Assembly: GCF_947495675.1 (NCBI RefSeq)
Contig: NZ_CANLZX010000021.1
Coordinates: 1 to 64,000, forward strand
Direction: 5' to 3'
Source of the DNA: an uncultured Algibacter sp.
GTDB lineage: Bacteria > Bacteroidota > Bacteroidia > Flavobacteriales > Flavobacteriaceae
DNA length: 64,000 bases
The translations under genes and the position numbers were made by a program. Under the pieces are notes generated by a model. It did not search any database and had not been told where the DNA came from. It saw only the letters and a list, made by a program, of their open reading frames with translations. This document shows positions 18,793 through 28,605 of the stretch, piece after piece; the stretch's first letter is position 1, and the number at the start of each line of letters is the position of its first letter.

Positions 18793-19863
18793 ATGAATAC
18801 AGAAACTAAAAATTATATTGACCTACTTTTAAATGATTCTGGATTATTTCCTCCAATAAATTCAACTACAAAAAACAAATTATTTTTTGATTTTTCTGAT
18901 GACATTATATTAATTACAGGTGCTGCTGGTTCTATTGGAAGCGGACTTGTTAATCAATTGATTCAATGCAAATACAAAAAACTTATATTGGTAGATAAAG
19001 CAGAATCAAATTTATATGAGTTAATTAAAGATATTGAGTTTGAAAACCTAGACAACATAAAATTTATTTTAATGGATATCACTAATAAAGATTCTCTTGA
19101 ACACATATTTGAATCCTATAAGCCTTCCATTGTTTTTCATACAGCTGCTTACAAGCATGTTCCTTTAATAGAAAGTAATGCCTATGAAGCTCTAAAAGTA
19201 AATATTTTTGGCACAAAACTTCTTGCTGAATTATCCCATGAATACAAGGTTAAAAAATTCATTTTTATTTCAACAGATAAGGCAGTAAACCCAGTTAATG
19301 TTATGGGATTAACCAAAAAAATTGGAGAAAACCATATAAACTATTTAAACTCACAAAGTGACACTACATATATTACAACAAGATTTGGAAACATTCTAGG
19401 CTCAAATGGTTCCGTTGTCCCTTTATTAAAAAGACAAATTGAGTTTGGGCAACCAATAACCATAACAGATAAAACTATTTCCAGATATTTTATTAGTAGA
19501 CATAAAGCATGCCTACTAATTTTAAAACTAGCATCTAAAAATAATCATGCAGAAACTATGTATACTTTTAATATGGGCAAACCAATTAAAATTACAGATA
19601 TTATAAATAGACTAATTTTAAAATGCGGTAAAGACAAAAATTCTACTAGATTAAAAATAATAGGATTACGCTCTGGTGAAAAATTTAATGAAGAATTAAT
19701 TTCAGATAACGAAATATTAATTCCCACAAATGATGAAGATATATTTATTGTGAAACAAAAAGTAACATTAGTAAATAAAAAAACAAACTACAATTGCCTT
19801 CTAAAAATCACACCAAAAACATCTAATTATGAAATTAAAACAATTTTAATATCACTTGTTTAA
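18793..19863 (+). CDS. Soluble FlaA1/PseB-like nucleotide-sugar 4,6-dehydratase
   Basis: The 356-residue SDR enzyme resembles the cytoplasmic UDP-GlcNAc 4,6-dehydratases. The NAD motif is TGAAGSIGSG (about residues 38-47), followed by HTAAYKHVPL, the ISTDKAVNP motif, and MGLTKKIGE, where the catalytic tyrosine position is Met and the Lys is kept, as in the FlaA1/PglF group. It lacks the membrane domain of the larger paralogue at 25517-27478. It lies 90 bases after the sugar transferase and probably supplies a 4-keto-6-deoxy sugar. The exact product stereochemistry cannot be told. Confidence 0.85.
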   Translation: MNTETKNYIDLLLNDSGLFPPINSTTKNKLFFDFSDDIILITGAAGSIGSGLVNQLIQCKYKKLILVDKAESNLYELIKDIEFENLDNIKFILMDITNKDSLEHIFESYKPSIVFHTAAYKHVPLIESNAYEALKVNIFGTKLLAELSHEYKVKKFIFISTDKAVNPVNVMGLTKKIGENHINYLNSQSDTTYITTRFGNILGSNGSVVPLLKRQIEFGQPITITDKTISRYFISRHKACLLILKLASKNNHAETMYTFNMGKPIKITDIINRLILKCGKDKNSTRLKIIGLRSGEKFNEELISDNEILIPTNDEDIFIVKQKVTLVNKKTNYNCLLKITPKTSNYEIKTILISLV

Positions 19864-19869
19864 TTAAAT

Positions 19870-21045
19870 CTATAAAGATTTTCTTCGTTTTTTCTCTTTA
19901 GTTAATAAAGCTAACTCTCTACCCGTTTGTCCAGCAACAGATGTATTCTCTTCTGCCCGTCTTATTAAATAAGGCATAACATCCTTAACGGGGCCAAAAG
20001 GAATGTATTTTGCAACATTATAACCCTTATTAGCTAAATTATAGCTTATGTGGTCACTCATACCATATAATTGGCCAAACCAAACCCTTGGATCATTATT
20101 TAACAAACCCTTTTTATTCATTAATTCCATTAATAAATAAGAGCTATCTTCATTATGGGTTCCTGCAAACACAGACATTAAATTTAAATTATCGATTATA
20201 TAATGTAATCCTTTATTAAAGTTTTCATCTGTTGCTGCTTTACTTTTACAAATTGGTGATTCATAATTCATCTCTTGTGCCCTTTCATTTTCTTTTTCCA
20301 TGTAAGCGCCACGAACTAATTTATAACCTAGAAAATAATTACCTTCTATTGCTTTTTTATGTTCTTCTTTTAAAAATTCTAATCTATCATGCCTATACAT
20401 TTGTAGTGTATTGTAAACAATAGGTTTTTCAGTATTGTATTTTTGCGTCATTTTAGTTACTAAATTATCTGCAGCAACTTGCATCCAACTTTCTTCAGCA
20501 TCTATTAATATAGCAACATCATTTTCTTTTGCTTTTTTACAAACTAAATCAAATCTCTCAACAATTCTATCCCATTCTTTGTTTTCGGCACTTGTTAAAG
20601 CATCCTTGTTACTAATTTTTTCATAAAGCGATAAACGTCCAAACCCTGTGGGTTTAAAAACAGCTATAGGAATTGCATCAATTTCTTTTGCAAAATCTAT
20701 AATTTTTAAAATTTTATCTTTAGCTGAATCAAACTCATTTTCGTTTTCTTTTCCTTCTACAGAATAATCTAAAACAGAACTCACTCCTTTTGAATACATA
20801 TTATCGATAACAGATAAACAATCATCTTCATTTACACCTCCACAAAAATGATCAAAAACTGTAGATCTAATTAACCCTTCAATTGGTAAATGAGCCTTAA
20901 TTGCAAAATTTGTAGCAGCAGTTCCTATTCTAACTAAAGGTTCTATAGAAATCATTTTAAATAAGAAATAAGCACGTTCTAGTTCAGAATCACTTTTTAA
21001 TGAAAAAGCAACTTCAGTATTATCAAATATTAAATCTGTATTCAT
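19870..21045 (-). CDS. Proline dehydrogenase
   Basis: The 391-residue protein is a stand-alone FAD-dependent proline dehydrogenase, oxidising proline to pyrroline-5-carboxylate. It has the beta-alpha barrel motifs of the PRODH domain, including the VFKPTGFGR segment, DAEESWMQ, and the LVRGAYMEKENERA substrate and flavin loop. The C-terminal YIPFGPVKDVMPYLIRRAEEN segment contains the paired arginines that bind the proline carboxylate. Divergent from aroB with 94 bases between starts. Confidence 0.93.
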   Translation of the reverse strand: MNTDLIFDNTEVAFSLKSDSELERAYFLFKMISIEPLVRIGTAATNFAIKAHLPIEGLIRSTVFDHFCGGVNEDDCLSVIDNMYSKGVSSVLDYSVEGKENENEFDSAKDKILKIIDFAKEIDAIPIAVFKPTGFGRLSLYEKISNKDALTSAENKEWDRIVERFDLVCKKAKENDVAILIDAEESWMQVAADNLVTKMTQKYNTEKPIVYNTLQMYRHDRLEFLKEEHKKAIEGNYFLGYKLVRGAYMEKENERAQEMNYESPICKSKAATDENFNKGLHYIIDNLNLMSVFAGTHNEDSSYLLMELMNKKGLLNNDPRVWFGQLYGMSDHISYNLANKGYNVAKYIPFGPVKDVMPYLIRRAEENTSVAGQTGRELALLTKEKKRRKSL

Positions 21046-21139
21046 TTATAAAAAATTTGCATAAATATAATTATAGCTAAGTTATCATTTTATATAAAAA
21101 CTCCTTAATTTCACAACCTTAAAAAACAACATCTATTTT

Positions 21140-22207
21140 ATGGATTCTATTAAGGCTAATGACAGTATTGTTCATTTTAATGAAAAATGTTACCAATCTA
21201 TAAATCAACACATTAAAGAATGTAATTTTTCTAAAATTTTTGTCCTTGTGGATGAAAACACACATAAATATTGTTTGCCAAAATTTTTAAAAAACTTAGA
21301 AACCGACAAAACTATTGAAATTATAGAAATAGAATCGGGAGAAATAAACAAGACTATTGATACATGTGTTGGTGTTTGGAATACGCTTTCTGAACTTGAT
21401 GCGGATAGAAAAAGTTTAATGATTAATATTGGTGGTGGAGTAATTACAGATTTGGGTGGTTTTGTTGCATGTACATTTAAAAGGGGAATTGCCTATATAA
21501 ATGTACCTACTACTCTACTTTCAATGGTTGATGCATCTGTAGGTGGTAAAACTGGAGTTGACTTAGGTCATTTAAAAAACCAAATTGGTGTAATTAGTAA
21601 TCCAGATTTAGTATTAATTGATACTGATTTTTTAGAGACTTTACCTCAAGAACAAATGCGATCTGGATTAGCAGAAATGCTTAAACATGGACTAATTACT
21701 GGAGAAGTATACTGGAATAAATTTCAAGATTTATCTAAACTATCTTTGGATGATTTAGATTTGTTGATTCACGAATCGGTAATTATTAAACGGGATGTTG
21801 TTGAGGAAGATCCATTTGAAAATGGATTAAGAAAAACTTTAAATTTTGGACACACATTAGGTCATGCTATTGAATCCTATCATTTAAGCAACCCTAACAA
21901 AAAAACTTTACTACATGGTGAGGCTATCATTATTGGGATGATATTAGCTAGTTATATTTCTTCAGAATTAATTGGGTTTCCAAAAGAAACTACAATAGAT
22001 ATAAAAAAGCTATTTTTAAGTTATTATGATAAAGTTATATTTGAAAAAAACGATTATCCAGCTATAATAGAATTACTTAAATATGATAAGAAAAATAATC
22101 ATGGTAATATCAATTTTGTGCTTTTAGAAGCAATTGGAAAATGTAAAATTGATTGTTTAGTCAATAATAATGTGATTGTGGATGCTTTTGAATTTTATGC
22201 TAGTTAA
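21140..22207 (+). CDS. aroB: 3-dehydroquinate synthase
   Basis: AroB converts DAHP to 3-dehydroquinate in the shikimate pathway with NAD and a divalent metal. The 355-residue length is normal. Visible family motifs are NIGGGVITDLGGFVA (NAD binding), INVPTTLLSMVDASVGGKTGVD, the EMLKHG motif with the metal-binding glutamate, and NFGHTLGHAIE with a metal-binding histidine. It ends 18 bases before a strong bidirectional terminator that separates it from the convergent Wzc-like gene. Confidence 0.97.
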   Translation: MDSIKANDSIVHFNEKCYQSINQHIKECNFSKIFVLVDENTHKYCLPKFLKNLETDKTIEIIEIESGEINKTIDTCVGVWNTLSELDADRKSLMINIGGGVITDLGGFVACTFKRGIAYINVPTTLLSMVDASVGGKTGVDLGHLKNQIGVISNPDLVLIDTDFLETLPQEQMRSGLAEMLKHGLITGEVYWNKFQDLSKLSLDDLDLLIHESVIIKRDVVEEDPFENGLRKTLNFGHTLGHAIESYHLSNPNKKTLLHGEAIIIGMILASYISSELIGFPKETTIDIKKLFLSYYDKVIFEKNDYPAIIELLKYDKKNNHGNINFVLLEAIGKCKIDCLVNNNVIVDAFEFYAS

Positions 22208-22224
22208 TAAAAAATATAATTCAT

Positions 22225-22256
22225 AAAAAAAGCATCTTTTATAAGATGCTTTTTTT
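22225..22256. terminator. Bidirectional terminator between aroB and the Wzc-like gene
   Basis: A perfect 14-bp inverted repeat (22225-22238 with 22243-22256) with a TTAT loop has A-runs on one side and T-runs on the other. It sits between two convergent stop codons and can serve both transcripts. Confidence 0.85.
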
Positions 22257-22275
22257 TATTTATTAAAACTGTAAT

Positions 22276-24672
22276 TTAACTCTTTCTAAATCTTTTAAAG
22301 AATCCTTTCTTTTCTGGAGCTCCGTAATAACCATATTTAGCACCATAACCAAAGTTAGATTGCTTTACATCATTAACTACTAGCATCATGTTATTTAATT
22401 TGTTTTCAGTGTGCAATTCTTGAGCAAAGTTTAATATTTTCTTTTCAGTATGATCGGCTCTAGTTAAATAAATAGTATGTCCAGCGTATTCACTAATTAA
22501 CAACGTATCTGTTACTAACATAGATGGTGCTGTATCAACAATAACATAATCATAATCTTCTGATACCTTATCAAATAGATCTTTAATTCTATCACTCATT
22601 AATAACTCAGCTGGATTAGGTGGTACTTTACCAGATAGCAGAATATCTATTTTGATATCATTAATTTCATAATTATTAATAGCTTCGGGAATATTAACAG
22701 AATTATCTGCTAAATAATCAGTTAAGCCAATTTTAGAGCTATCTAATTTTTTATCTTTTTTAGCTTTGAATGTAGCATAAATTTGTGGGTTACGTATATC
22801 TGCACCAAGCAACAAAACTTTTTTACCTGTATTTGCAATGGTAAGAGCCATGTTTAAACTAAAAAACGATTTACCTTCACCATTTATGGTAGAAGTTACA
22901 AAAGTGACATTACTATATTTTATGTCTTTCTTTGAACGTCTTAAATAATCAAAATTGGTTCTTATTATTCTAAATGATTCAGATAGTATAGATCTGTCAT
23001 TTCGCTTAATCAAGACCTTTTCATTACCAGATATCCTAGGTACTTCTCCTAAAACTGTTATGTTTTTAATTACTTTATTTAGATCCTCTTTATTATGAAT
23101 TTTTGTATCTAATAAATCTTTAATATAGAAAAAACCAAATGGAATACAACAACCAATAATAATTGAGGCAATAAAAGTTATAGTTTTATTAGGCGATACT
23201 GGAATATTAGACGAATGTGCATCATCAATAATTTTAGCATTTGGTGATGTAGATATCAACGATATCGTAGCCTCTTCTCTTTTTTGAAGTAAATATAAAT
23301 ATAATGACTCTTTAATACCCTGTTCTCTTTCAATATCCCTAGATTTTCTAACTTGCCCTGGAACAGCATAAATTTTAGAACTAATCTTTGCAGATTGATT
23401 CTCAAGACTTCTAATTTGAAGTCCAATTGTTTTTGCTGAATTATCTAAAGTCTCTTTAAGATTCCTTTTTAATGTATTTAATTGTTGATCTAAATTAACT
23501 ATAATTGGGTTTTTCTCATTCGAACTTTTTAAAAGTCTATCTCTATTATCTAAAAGCTCATTATATTTCGCGGCAATTGAATTTACAGAACCATCTGCTA
23601 GACCTATATTTCCTGGTATTCTAGAAAAAGCACCATCACTTAATTGGTTCTTCATATAATTAATTTTACTAAACTCAGTTCTATTTTCTGTTAATTGCTG
23701 CTCTGTTTGTGCACTTGAGTTCAAATACAAATTTGCTTCAGATGTTATATTTGTAAGTTTATTACCTGTTTTAAACTGCTCAATTTGATCGTCTACACTA
23801 GACAAGTCCTTTGCAATCAAGTCAATTCTTTTGTTAATAAATTCTGCAGTATTATTAGATTTTGTGCTTTTATCCTGAATTGATATTCTATTATATTCTT
23901 CAATTAAATTATTTATGACAGCTTTAGCTTTATTTACCGAAGCATCGTTTAATGATAAATTAATAACTTTAGATCCATCGGCAGCAGAAGATATTTCAAT
24001 TCTATTTTTATAATTTTCAGCAACTTTTTCTAGAGGTTCTATAGCTATATAAATGGTACTACCAACTAGTTTTGATAAATCAGAAACATTTGGAGTAACT
24101 ACAATATCACCAATAGGAGTTGGTACATTTTTTCCGAATGACATTTGTTCTACAAGATCCTCTCCTGTTACTTTTGAAGTCTGAATAAAATCGAAAGTAG
24201 TGTCCGATTTAATTAGAACACTAAAACTAAACTTAGATTTATATAAGACAGAATCTAAAGCTATAAAATTAACTTTAATGGGTGATTTTTCTATCGGAAA
24301 ATATTGGGTATCATGTAATCTACCTTTTGCAAAGAATTGTTTGTTTAATTCTAATTTAGTAACTACACCTTCCATTAATTTACGAGATTTTAAAATTTCA
24401 ATCTCATCTTCTATTTTTTTTGTTTCAGAATTCGGAATTTGCCCCATATCCTTAAGCATAATTTCAGCTGGATTTGAGACTCCAGAATCATCCATAAGCA
24501 TAATCTTTGCTTTTGCATTATACTCTGGTGTAGAATAACGCAAATGAAAAAAGGCTAAAGCAATAAAAACAATACAACTTAAAACAAACCAAGGCCATTG
24601 TTTTAAATATGTTCCTATTTCTTTTTTTAAGTCAAAACTATCTGTTGAGCTTATAGAATTTATTTTTTCCAT
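22276..24672 (-). CDS. Wzc-like polysaccharide co-polymerase and tyrosine autokinase
   Basis: The 798-residue protein controls chain length and export of Wzy-type polysaccharides. It has an N-terminal Wzz region with membrane segments near residues 30-48 and 500-520, long coiled-coil parts between, and a C-terminal BY-kinase: Walker A NGEGKSFFSLN (about 590), Walker A' VLLLGADIRNP, Walker B VIVDTAP, and a tyrosine cluster at the extreme C-terminus (FGYGAKYGYYG) as the expected autophosphorylation site. The A' motif has Gly-Ala-Asp rather than the more common Asp-Ala-Asp. It lies 15 bases after the Wza-like gene and ends the minus-strand export unit. Confidence 0.93.
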   Translation of the reverse strand: MEKINSISSTDSFDLKKEIGTYLKQWPWFVLSCIVFIALAFFHLRYSTPEYNAKAKIMLMDDSGVSNPAEIMLKDMGQIPNSETKKIEDEIEILKSRKLMEGVVTKLELNKQFFAKGRLHDTQYFPIEKSPIKVNFIALDSVLYKSKFSFSVLIKSDTTFDFIQTSKVTGEDLVEQMSFGKNVPTPIGDIVVTPNVSDLSKLVGSTIYIAIEPLEKVAENYKNRIEISSAADGSKVINLSLNDASVNKAKAVINNLIEEYNRISIQDKSTKSNNTAEFINKRIDLIAKDLSSVDDQIEQFKTGNKLTNITSEANLYLNSSAQTEQQLTENRTEFSKINYMKNQLSDGAFSRIPGNIGLADGSVNSIAAKYNELLDNRDRLLKSSNEKNPIIVNLDQQLNTLKRNLKETLDNSAKTIGLQIRSLENQSAKISSKIYAVPGQVRKSRDIEREQGIKESLYLYLLQKREEATISLISTSPNAKIIDDAHSSNIPVSPNKTITFIASIIIGCCIPFGFFYIKDLLDTKIHNKEDLNKVIKNITVLGEVPRISGNEKVLIKRNDRSILSESFRIIRTNFDYLRRSKKDIKYSNVTFVTSTINGEGKSFFSLNMALTIANTGKKVLLLGADIRNPQIYATFKAKKDKKLDSSKIGLTDYLADNSVNIPEAINNYEINDIKIDILLSGKVPPNPAELLMSDRIKDLFDKVSEDYDYVIVDTAPSMLVTDTLLISEYAGHTIYLTRADHTEKKILNFAQELHTENKLNNMMLVVNDVKQSNFGYGAKYGYYGAPEKKGFFKRFRKS

Positions 24673-24687
24673 ATTTGTTGTTAAATT

Positions 24688-25473
24688 CTAATTTCGTGTT
24701 ACGAATATTAATGCTGTAGTTATTAAAAATGATGAAATACTAATTATAGTACCTATTCTTGTGTCGCCTGAAGCACTACTAACAGCAGAATTATTAGGTT
24801 CTACATAAACAACATCATTTTGAGTCAAATAATATACTGGAGAATTAAAAATTTCTTTGCTTGTCAAATCTACTCTAGTGTAAGTTTTAGAACCATTAAA
24901 ATCTCTAATAACCAATACGTTTTCTCGATGCCCTTTAATAGTTAAATCACCAGCTAAAGCAATTGCCTCAAGTATAGTTATTCTTTCACCAGAAACCTCA
25001 TATCGTCCAGGTGATTGTATTTCACCTAATACAGAAACTCTAAAATTTTTAATTCTTATATTAACAATAGGATCTTTTAGATAATCAGAAAGTTTTTCTT
25101 TGAATAATTTTTGTGCTTCCTGTACGGTTAAACCTAATAATTTAATTTTACCAAGTACAGGGTAGTCAATATTTCCTTCAATATCAATTAAATAATCTAT
25201 TAATTGTGGGTTAGAAGCATTTCCAGTACCTGTCTCACCTGCCATATAAAGATTAAAAGGCTTAACAGCTTCTAAATCAAAAGTTGACACAAAAATAGTG
25301 ATAATGTCATTAATTTTGAATTTAGGTGTGAACGTATCTGTGTCTACAATAGTTTCAAAATCTTTTGCATTTTGAAAATAGACAACTTCTTTTTTAGAAA
25401 CACAAGAAGTAAGTATTGTTAAAATAACTATACTAGCTATTTTAAACTTGTTTTTAATAAGATTAAAACTCAT
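24688..25473 (-). CDS. Wza-like polysaccharide export lipoprotein
   Basis: The 261-residue outer-membrane export protein has a lipoprotein signal with lipobox LTSC (Cys24), the polysaccharide biosynthesis/export domain (about 45-145, with IDIEGNIDYPVLGKIKLLGLTVQEA), an SLBB-type segment (about 148-220, VSVLGEIQSPGRYEV) and a C-terminal hydrophobic helix (about 238-258). It lies between the CapD-type dehydratase (44 bases) and the Wzc-like kinase (15 bases) in the order expected for a Wza-Wzc secretion pair. Confidence 0.92.
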   Translation of the reverse strand: MSFNLIKNKFKIASIVILTILTSCVSKKEVVYFQNAKDFETIVDTDTFTPKFKINDIITIFVSTFDLEAVKPFNLYMAGETGTGNASNPQLIDYLIDIEGNIDYPVLGKIKLLGLTVQEAQKLFKEKLSDYLKDPIVNIRIKNFRVSVLGEIQSPGRYEVSGERITILEAIALAGDLTIKGHRENVLVIRDFNGSKTYTRVDLTSKEIFNSPVYYLTQNDVVYVEPNNSAVSSASGDTRIGTIISISSFLITTALIFVTRN

Positions 25474-25516
25474 TATTATAAGGATTTGGGGTAAAATACG
25501 AGATTTTTAATAAATT

Positions 25517-27478
25517 TTATTGAACTGTCTTAAATATTTTAGAATCTTTAGATTTATTATCAATGATACCTTTAGCCTTTTTATAAATCTTAACTCTTGT
25601 ATCAAATTTCTCATACTCTGAATTATTAGATTTATATTCAGGTATTAAACTCTTCATTTTCATAACTATATTATTATTTTGAAAACGATTAGTTATACAA
25701 AGCTCTTCAATTTCAGATTTAATTTTAGCATAGTCTAATTCCCTAGTTTTACTAATTAAAATCTTCTTATGATATGTAGATAAAGTATTTTCTCCATTTG
25801 CTAAAAGCTCTTCATATAATTTTTCTCCAGGTCTTAGTCCTGTAATCTTAATATCAATGTCTTCTGGGTATCTTAAACCAGATAATTTAATCATATTCTT
25901 AGCTAAGTCATAAATTTTAACAGACTCACCCATATCAAATATAAATATTTCACCTCCTTTACCCATTGTTCCAGCTTCTAAAACTAATTGAGAAGCTTCA
26001 GGAATTGTCATAAAATATCTAGTTATATCTTTGTGTGTTAAGGTTAGTGGACTGCCAGCATCTATTTGTTTTTTAAATAATGGAATAACAGAACCGTTAG
26101 AACCTAATACATTACCAAAACGTGTTGTGATAAACTTAGTTTTACTTTCTTTTTGAAGACAACTAATATACATTTCAGCCATTCTTTTTGTAGCCCCCAT
26201 AACGCTTGTAGGGTTTACAGCCTTATCTGTAGAAACAAACACGAATTTTTTAACATTATATCTTGAAGCGGTATCTGCTAACAATTTAGTACCATTTACA
26301 TTTATCTTAATCGCCTCGTAAGGAGATTTTTCCATTAGTGGTACATGCTTATAAGCTGCAGCATGAAATACCATTGTAGGTTTGTAAGTTTGAAATATTG
26401 TATCAATTCTTAAACCATCTCTAATATCTGCTACAATGGCTGTGTAATTGTGCTTACCGTCACGCTTTAAATCTTGTTGTACATCATATAATGCAGATTC
26501 TGCTTGATCAACTAAAATCAATTGTTTTACATCAAAATCAGATAATTGTTTAACCAATTCACTTCCAATAGATCCAGCTGCACCAGTAACAAGAACTGTT
26601 TCTCCTCTAAATTCATTTAATAAATTTGGATTATCAATTTCAATAGGTGGTCTACCTAATAAATCTTCAATTTGAACTTGTTTAATTTGTTTAGCACTTA
26701 ACTCACCATTAATCCATTGTTCAATTGGAGGAACTTTTGTTATTTTAACATCAGAATCAGAAAGATTATCAATTAATTTCATCAACTTACTTGAATCTGT
26801 ATTATGGTCAGCTACTATAATTTCGTCTATATCATTTGATTCAATATAGTTTTGATCTAAATTAGTACATGAGACTATACGAACGCCATTAATAACTTTT
26901 CCATTCTTTTTAATGTCATTATCAACAAAAGCAATAATATTAAAACTCGTTCTAGCATTATTTAATAGAGCATTATAAGTAACTATAGCAGAATCTCCTG
27001 TACCATAAATTAGTACTCTTTTAGTTAATAATAGCTTAGATTTTAAATATTTGTAAATCATTTTAAAGAGCAATCTACTTGCACTTAAAGTTACAAAACT
27101 TAGTAAAGCATGCATAACAATTATAGATCGAGGTATTGTAAATCCTGGAATTATATTTGTAATTCTATTAACAAAAACAGCTGAAGCACAAATAAAAGCC
27201 ATTAACGTAATAGCTTTGAAAACATTAACAACATCGGTAAAACCAGTATGTCTGATAACACTTTTAAACGATCCTACAATTAAGAAACTTAAAGCAGATA
27301 CAACCAAAACAAATGGAAGTTCAAAGAAAAACTGCTTTAAATCAAAATTAAGAGTAAAGTTAAACCTTATAAAATAAGCTAAAAAGAATGTTGATAAAAT
27401 TAAAGTTAAATCAATTCCAAACACTAACCATTTAGAGGCATATTTTTGAGAGTAATAGGCAAAGTAATTATTTATCAT
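25517..27478 (-). CDS. Membrane CapD/PglF-type UDP-sugar 4,6-dehydratase
   Basis: The 653-residue protein has about four N-terminal membrane helices (within residues 15-140), a CoA-binding-like Rossmann domain (about 150-235), and a C-terminal SDR domain with GAAGSIG (299-305), STDKAVNP, and VMGATKRMAE, in which Met replaces Tyr as in PglF and CapD. It converts UDP-GlcNAc to the 4-keto-6-deoxy sugar at the inner membrane. Its ATG overlaps the stop of the aminotransferase gene by 4 bases (ATGA), so the two are translationally coupled and likely make UDP-4-amino-4,6-dideoxy-GlcNAc in sequence. Confidence 0.93.
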   Translation of the reverse strand: MINNYFAYYSQKYASKWLVFGIDLTLILSTFFLAYFIRFNFTLNFDLKQFFFELPFVLVVSALSFLIVGSFKSVIRHTGFTDVVNVFKAITLMAFICASAVFVNRITNIIPGFTIPRSIIVMHALLSFVTLSASRLLFKMIYKYLKSKLLLTKRVLIYGTGDSAIVTYNALLNNARTSFNIIAFVDNDIKKNGKVINGVRIVSCTNLDQNYIESNDIDEIIVADHNTDSSKLMKLIDNLSDSDVKITKVPPIEQWINGELSAKQIKQVQIEDLLGRPPIEIDNPNLLNEFRGETVLVTGAAGSIGSELVKQLSDFDVKQLILVDQAESALYDVQQDLKRDGKHNYTAIVADIRDGLRIDTIFQTYKPTMVFHAAAYKHVPLMEKSPYEAIKINVNGTKLLADTASRYNVKKFVFVSTDKAVNPTSVMGATKRMAEMYISCLQKESKTKFITTRFGNVLGSNGSVIPLFKKQIDAGSPLTLTHKDITRYFMTIPEASQLVLEAGTMGKGGEIFIFDMGESVKIYDLAKNMIKLSGLRYPEDIDIKITGLRPGEKLYEELLANGENTLSTYHKKILISKTRELDYAKIKSEIEELCITNRFQNNNIVMKMKSLIPEYKSNNSEYEKFDTRVKIYKKAKGIIDNKSKDSKIFKTVQ

Positions 27479-28605
27479 AACTTGAGGGTGTTAGTAATAT
27501 TATTAAGAATTCTATCTAAGTCATCTTGACTTAAATTAGAACCACTTGGTAAACAAAGACCTTTATCAAAAAGGTTTTCAGATGTGCCATTAGTAAAATG
27601 CAAATAATCTTTAAAAATTGGTTGCATGTGCATAGGTTTCCATAGTGGTCTAGATTCTATATCGTCTTTTAATAATTCTAGTCTTATTTTTTCTCTAATT
27701 TCAAAAGATTCAGTTTCAATACATGTAATCCATCTATTAGAGTAAAAATTATCTGGTTCTTCTAAAAACTTTATGCCATCAAAATGAGATAAGTTTTTTT
27801 TATAAAATTCAAAATTATTTCTTCTTGCTTGAACTCTATCATCTAATACTTCCATTTGCCCTCTACCAATGCCAGCTAAAACATTACTCATTCTGTAATT
27901 GAATCCAATTGATGAATGCTCATAATGCGGAGCATTATCTCTTGCTTGAGTTGATAAAAACACGGCTTTATCTTTTAATTCTTGTGTTTTTACAACAAGG
28001 GCACCTCCCCCAGAAGTTGTAATTATTTTATTACCATTAAACGAAAGTATACCGGCATCAGAAAGGCTTCCACATTTTTGATTATAATAAGTACTACCTA
28101 ATGCTTCAGCACTATCTTCAACTACAGGTATGTTGTATTTTCTAGCAATAGAGTTAATTTCATTTGCCTTATACGGCATTCCATATAAGTGTACAGCTAT
28201 AATAGCTTTGGGTTTTTTATATTTTTCAATCCTATCTTTTATGGCAATCTCTAATAATTCAGGAGACATATTCCAAGTATCAGATTCACTATCAATAAAA
28301 ACAGGCGTTGCTCCTTGATAAATAATTGGATTAGCAGAAGCAGAAAATGTAAAACTTTGACATAATACTTCGTCTCCTTTACAAACATCTAGTAATTGCA
28401 GAGCTAAATGAATAGCTGATGTACCAGAACTTAAAGCCGCAACATGATGATTATTACCTAAATATTTTTTAATATCTGCTTCAAAGCCATTAACATTAGG
28501 TCCTAATGGAGCAATCCAATTAGTAGCAAATGCTTCATTAACGAACTTTTGTTCGGAGCCCCCCATATGTGGAGATGAAAGATATATTTTAGTTTTAGTC
28601 AACAT
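27475..28605 (-). CDS. DegT/DnrJ/EryC1-family sugar aminotransferase (PglE-like)
   Basis: The 376-residue PLP enzyme has the SSGTSAIHLAL cofactor loop (59-69), the DSAEALG motif, and the PLP-binding Lys193 in SFNGNKIITTSGGG. It matches the UDP-4-keto-6-deoxy-GlcNAc 4-aminotransferases (PglE type). Position supports this: it is the first gene of the minus-strand unit and overlaps the dehydratase gene by 4 bases. An acetyltransferase of the PglD type was not found beside it; the hexapeptide protein at 46108 or the gene cut by the window end could serve. Confidence 0.9.
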   Translation of the reverse strand: MLTKTKIYLSSPHMGGSEQKFVNEAFATNWIAPLGPNVNGFEADIKKYLGNNHHVAALSSGTSAIHLALQLLDVCKGDEVLCQSFTFSASANPIIYQGATPVFIDSESDTWNMSPELLEIAIKDRIEKYKKPKAIIAVHLYGMPYKANEINSIARKYNIPVVEDSAEALGSTYYNQKCGSLSDAGILSFNGNKIITTSGGGALVVKTQELKDKAVFLSTQARDNAPHYEHSSIGFNYRMSNVLAGIGRGQMEVLDDRVQARRNNFEFYKKNLSHFDGIKFLEEPDNFYSNRWITCIETESFEIREKIRLELLKDDIESRPLWKPMHMQPIFKDYLHFTNGTSENLFDKGLCLPSGSNLSQDDLDRILNNITNTLKL

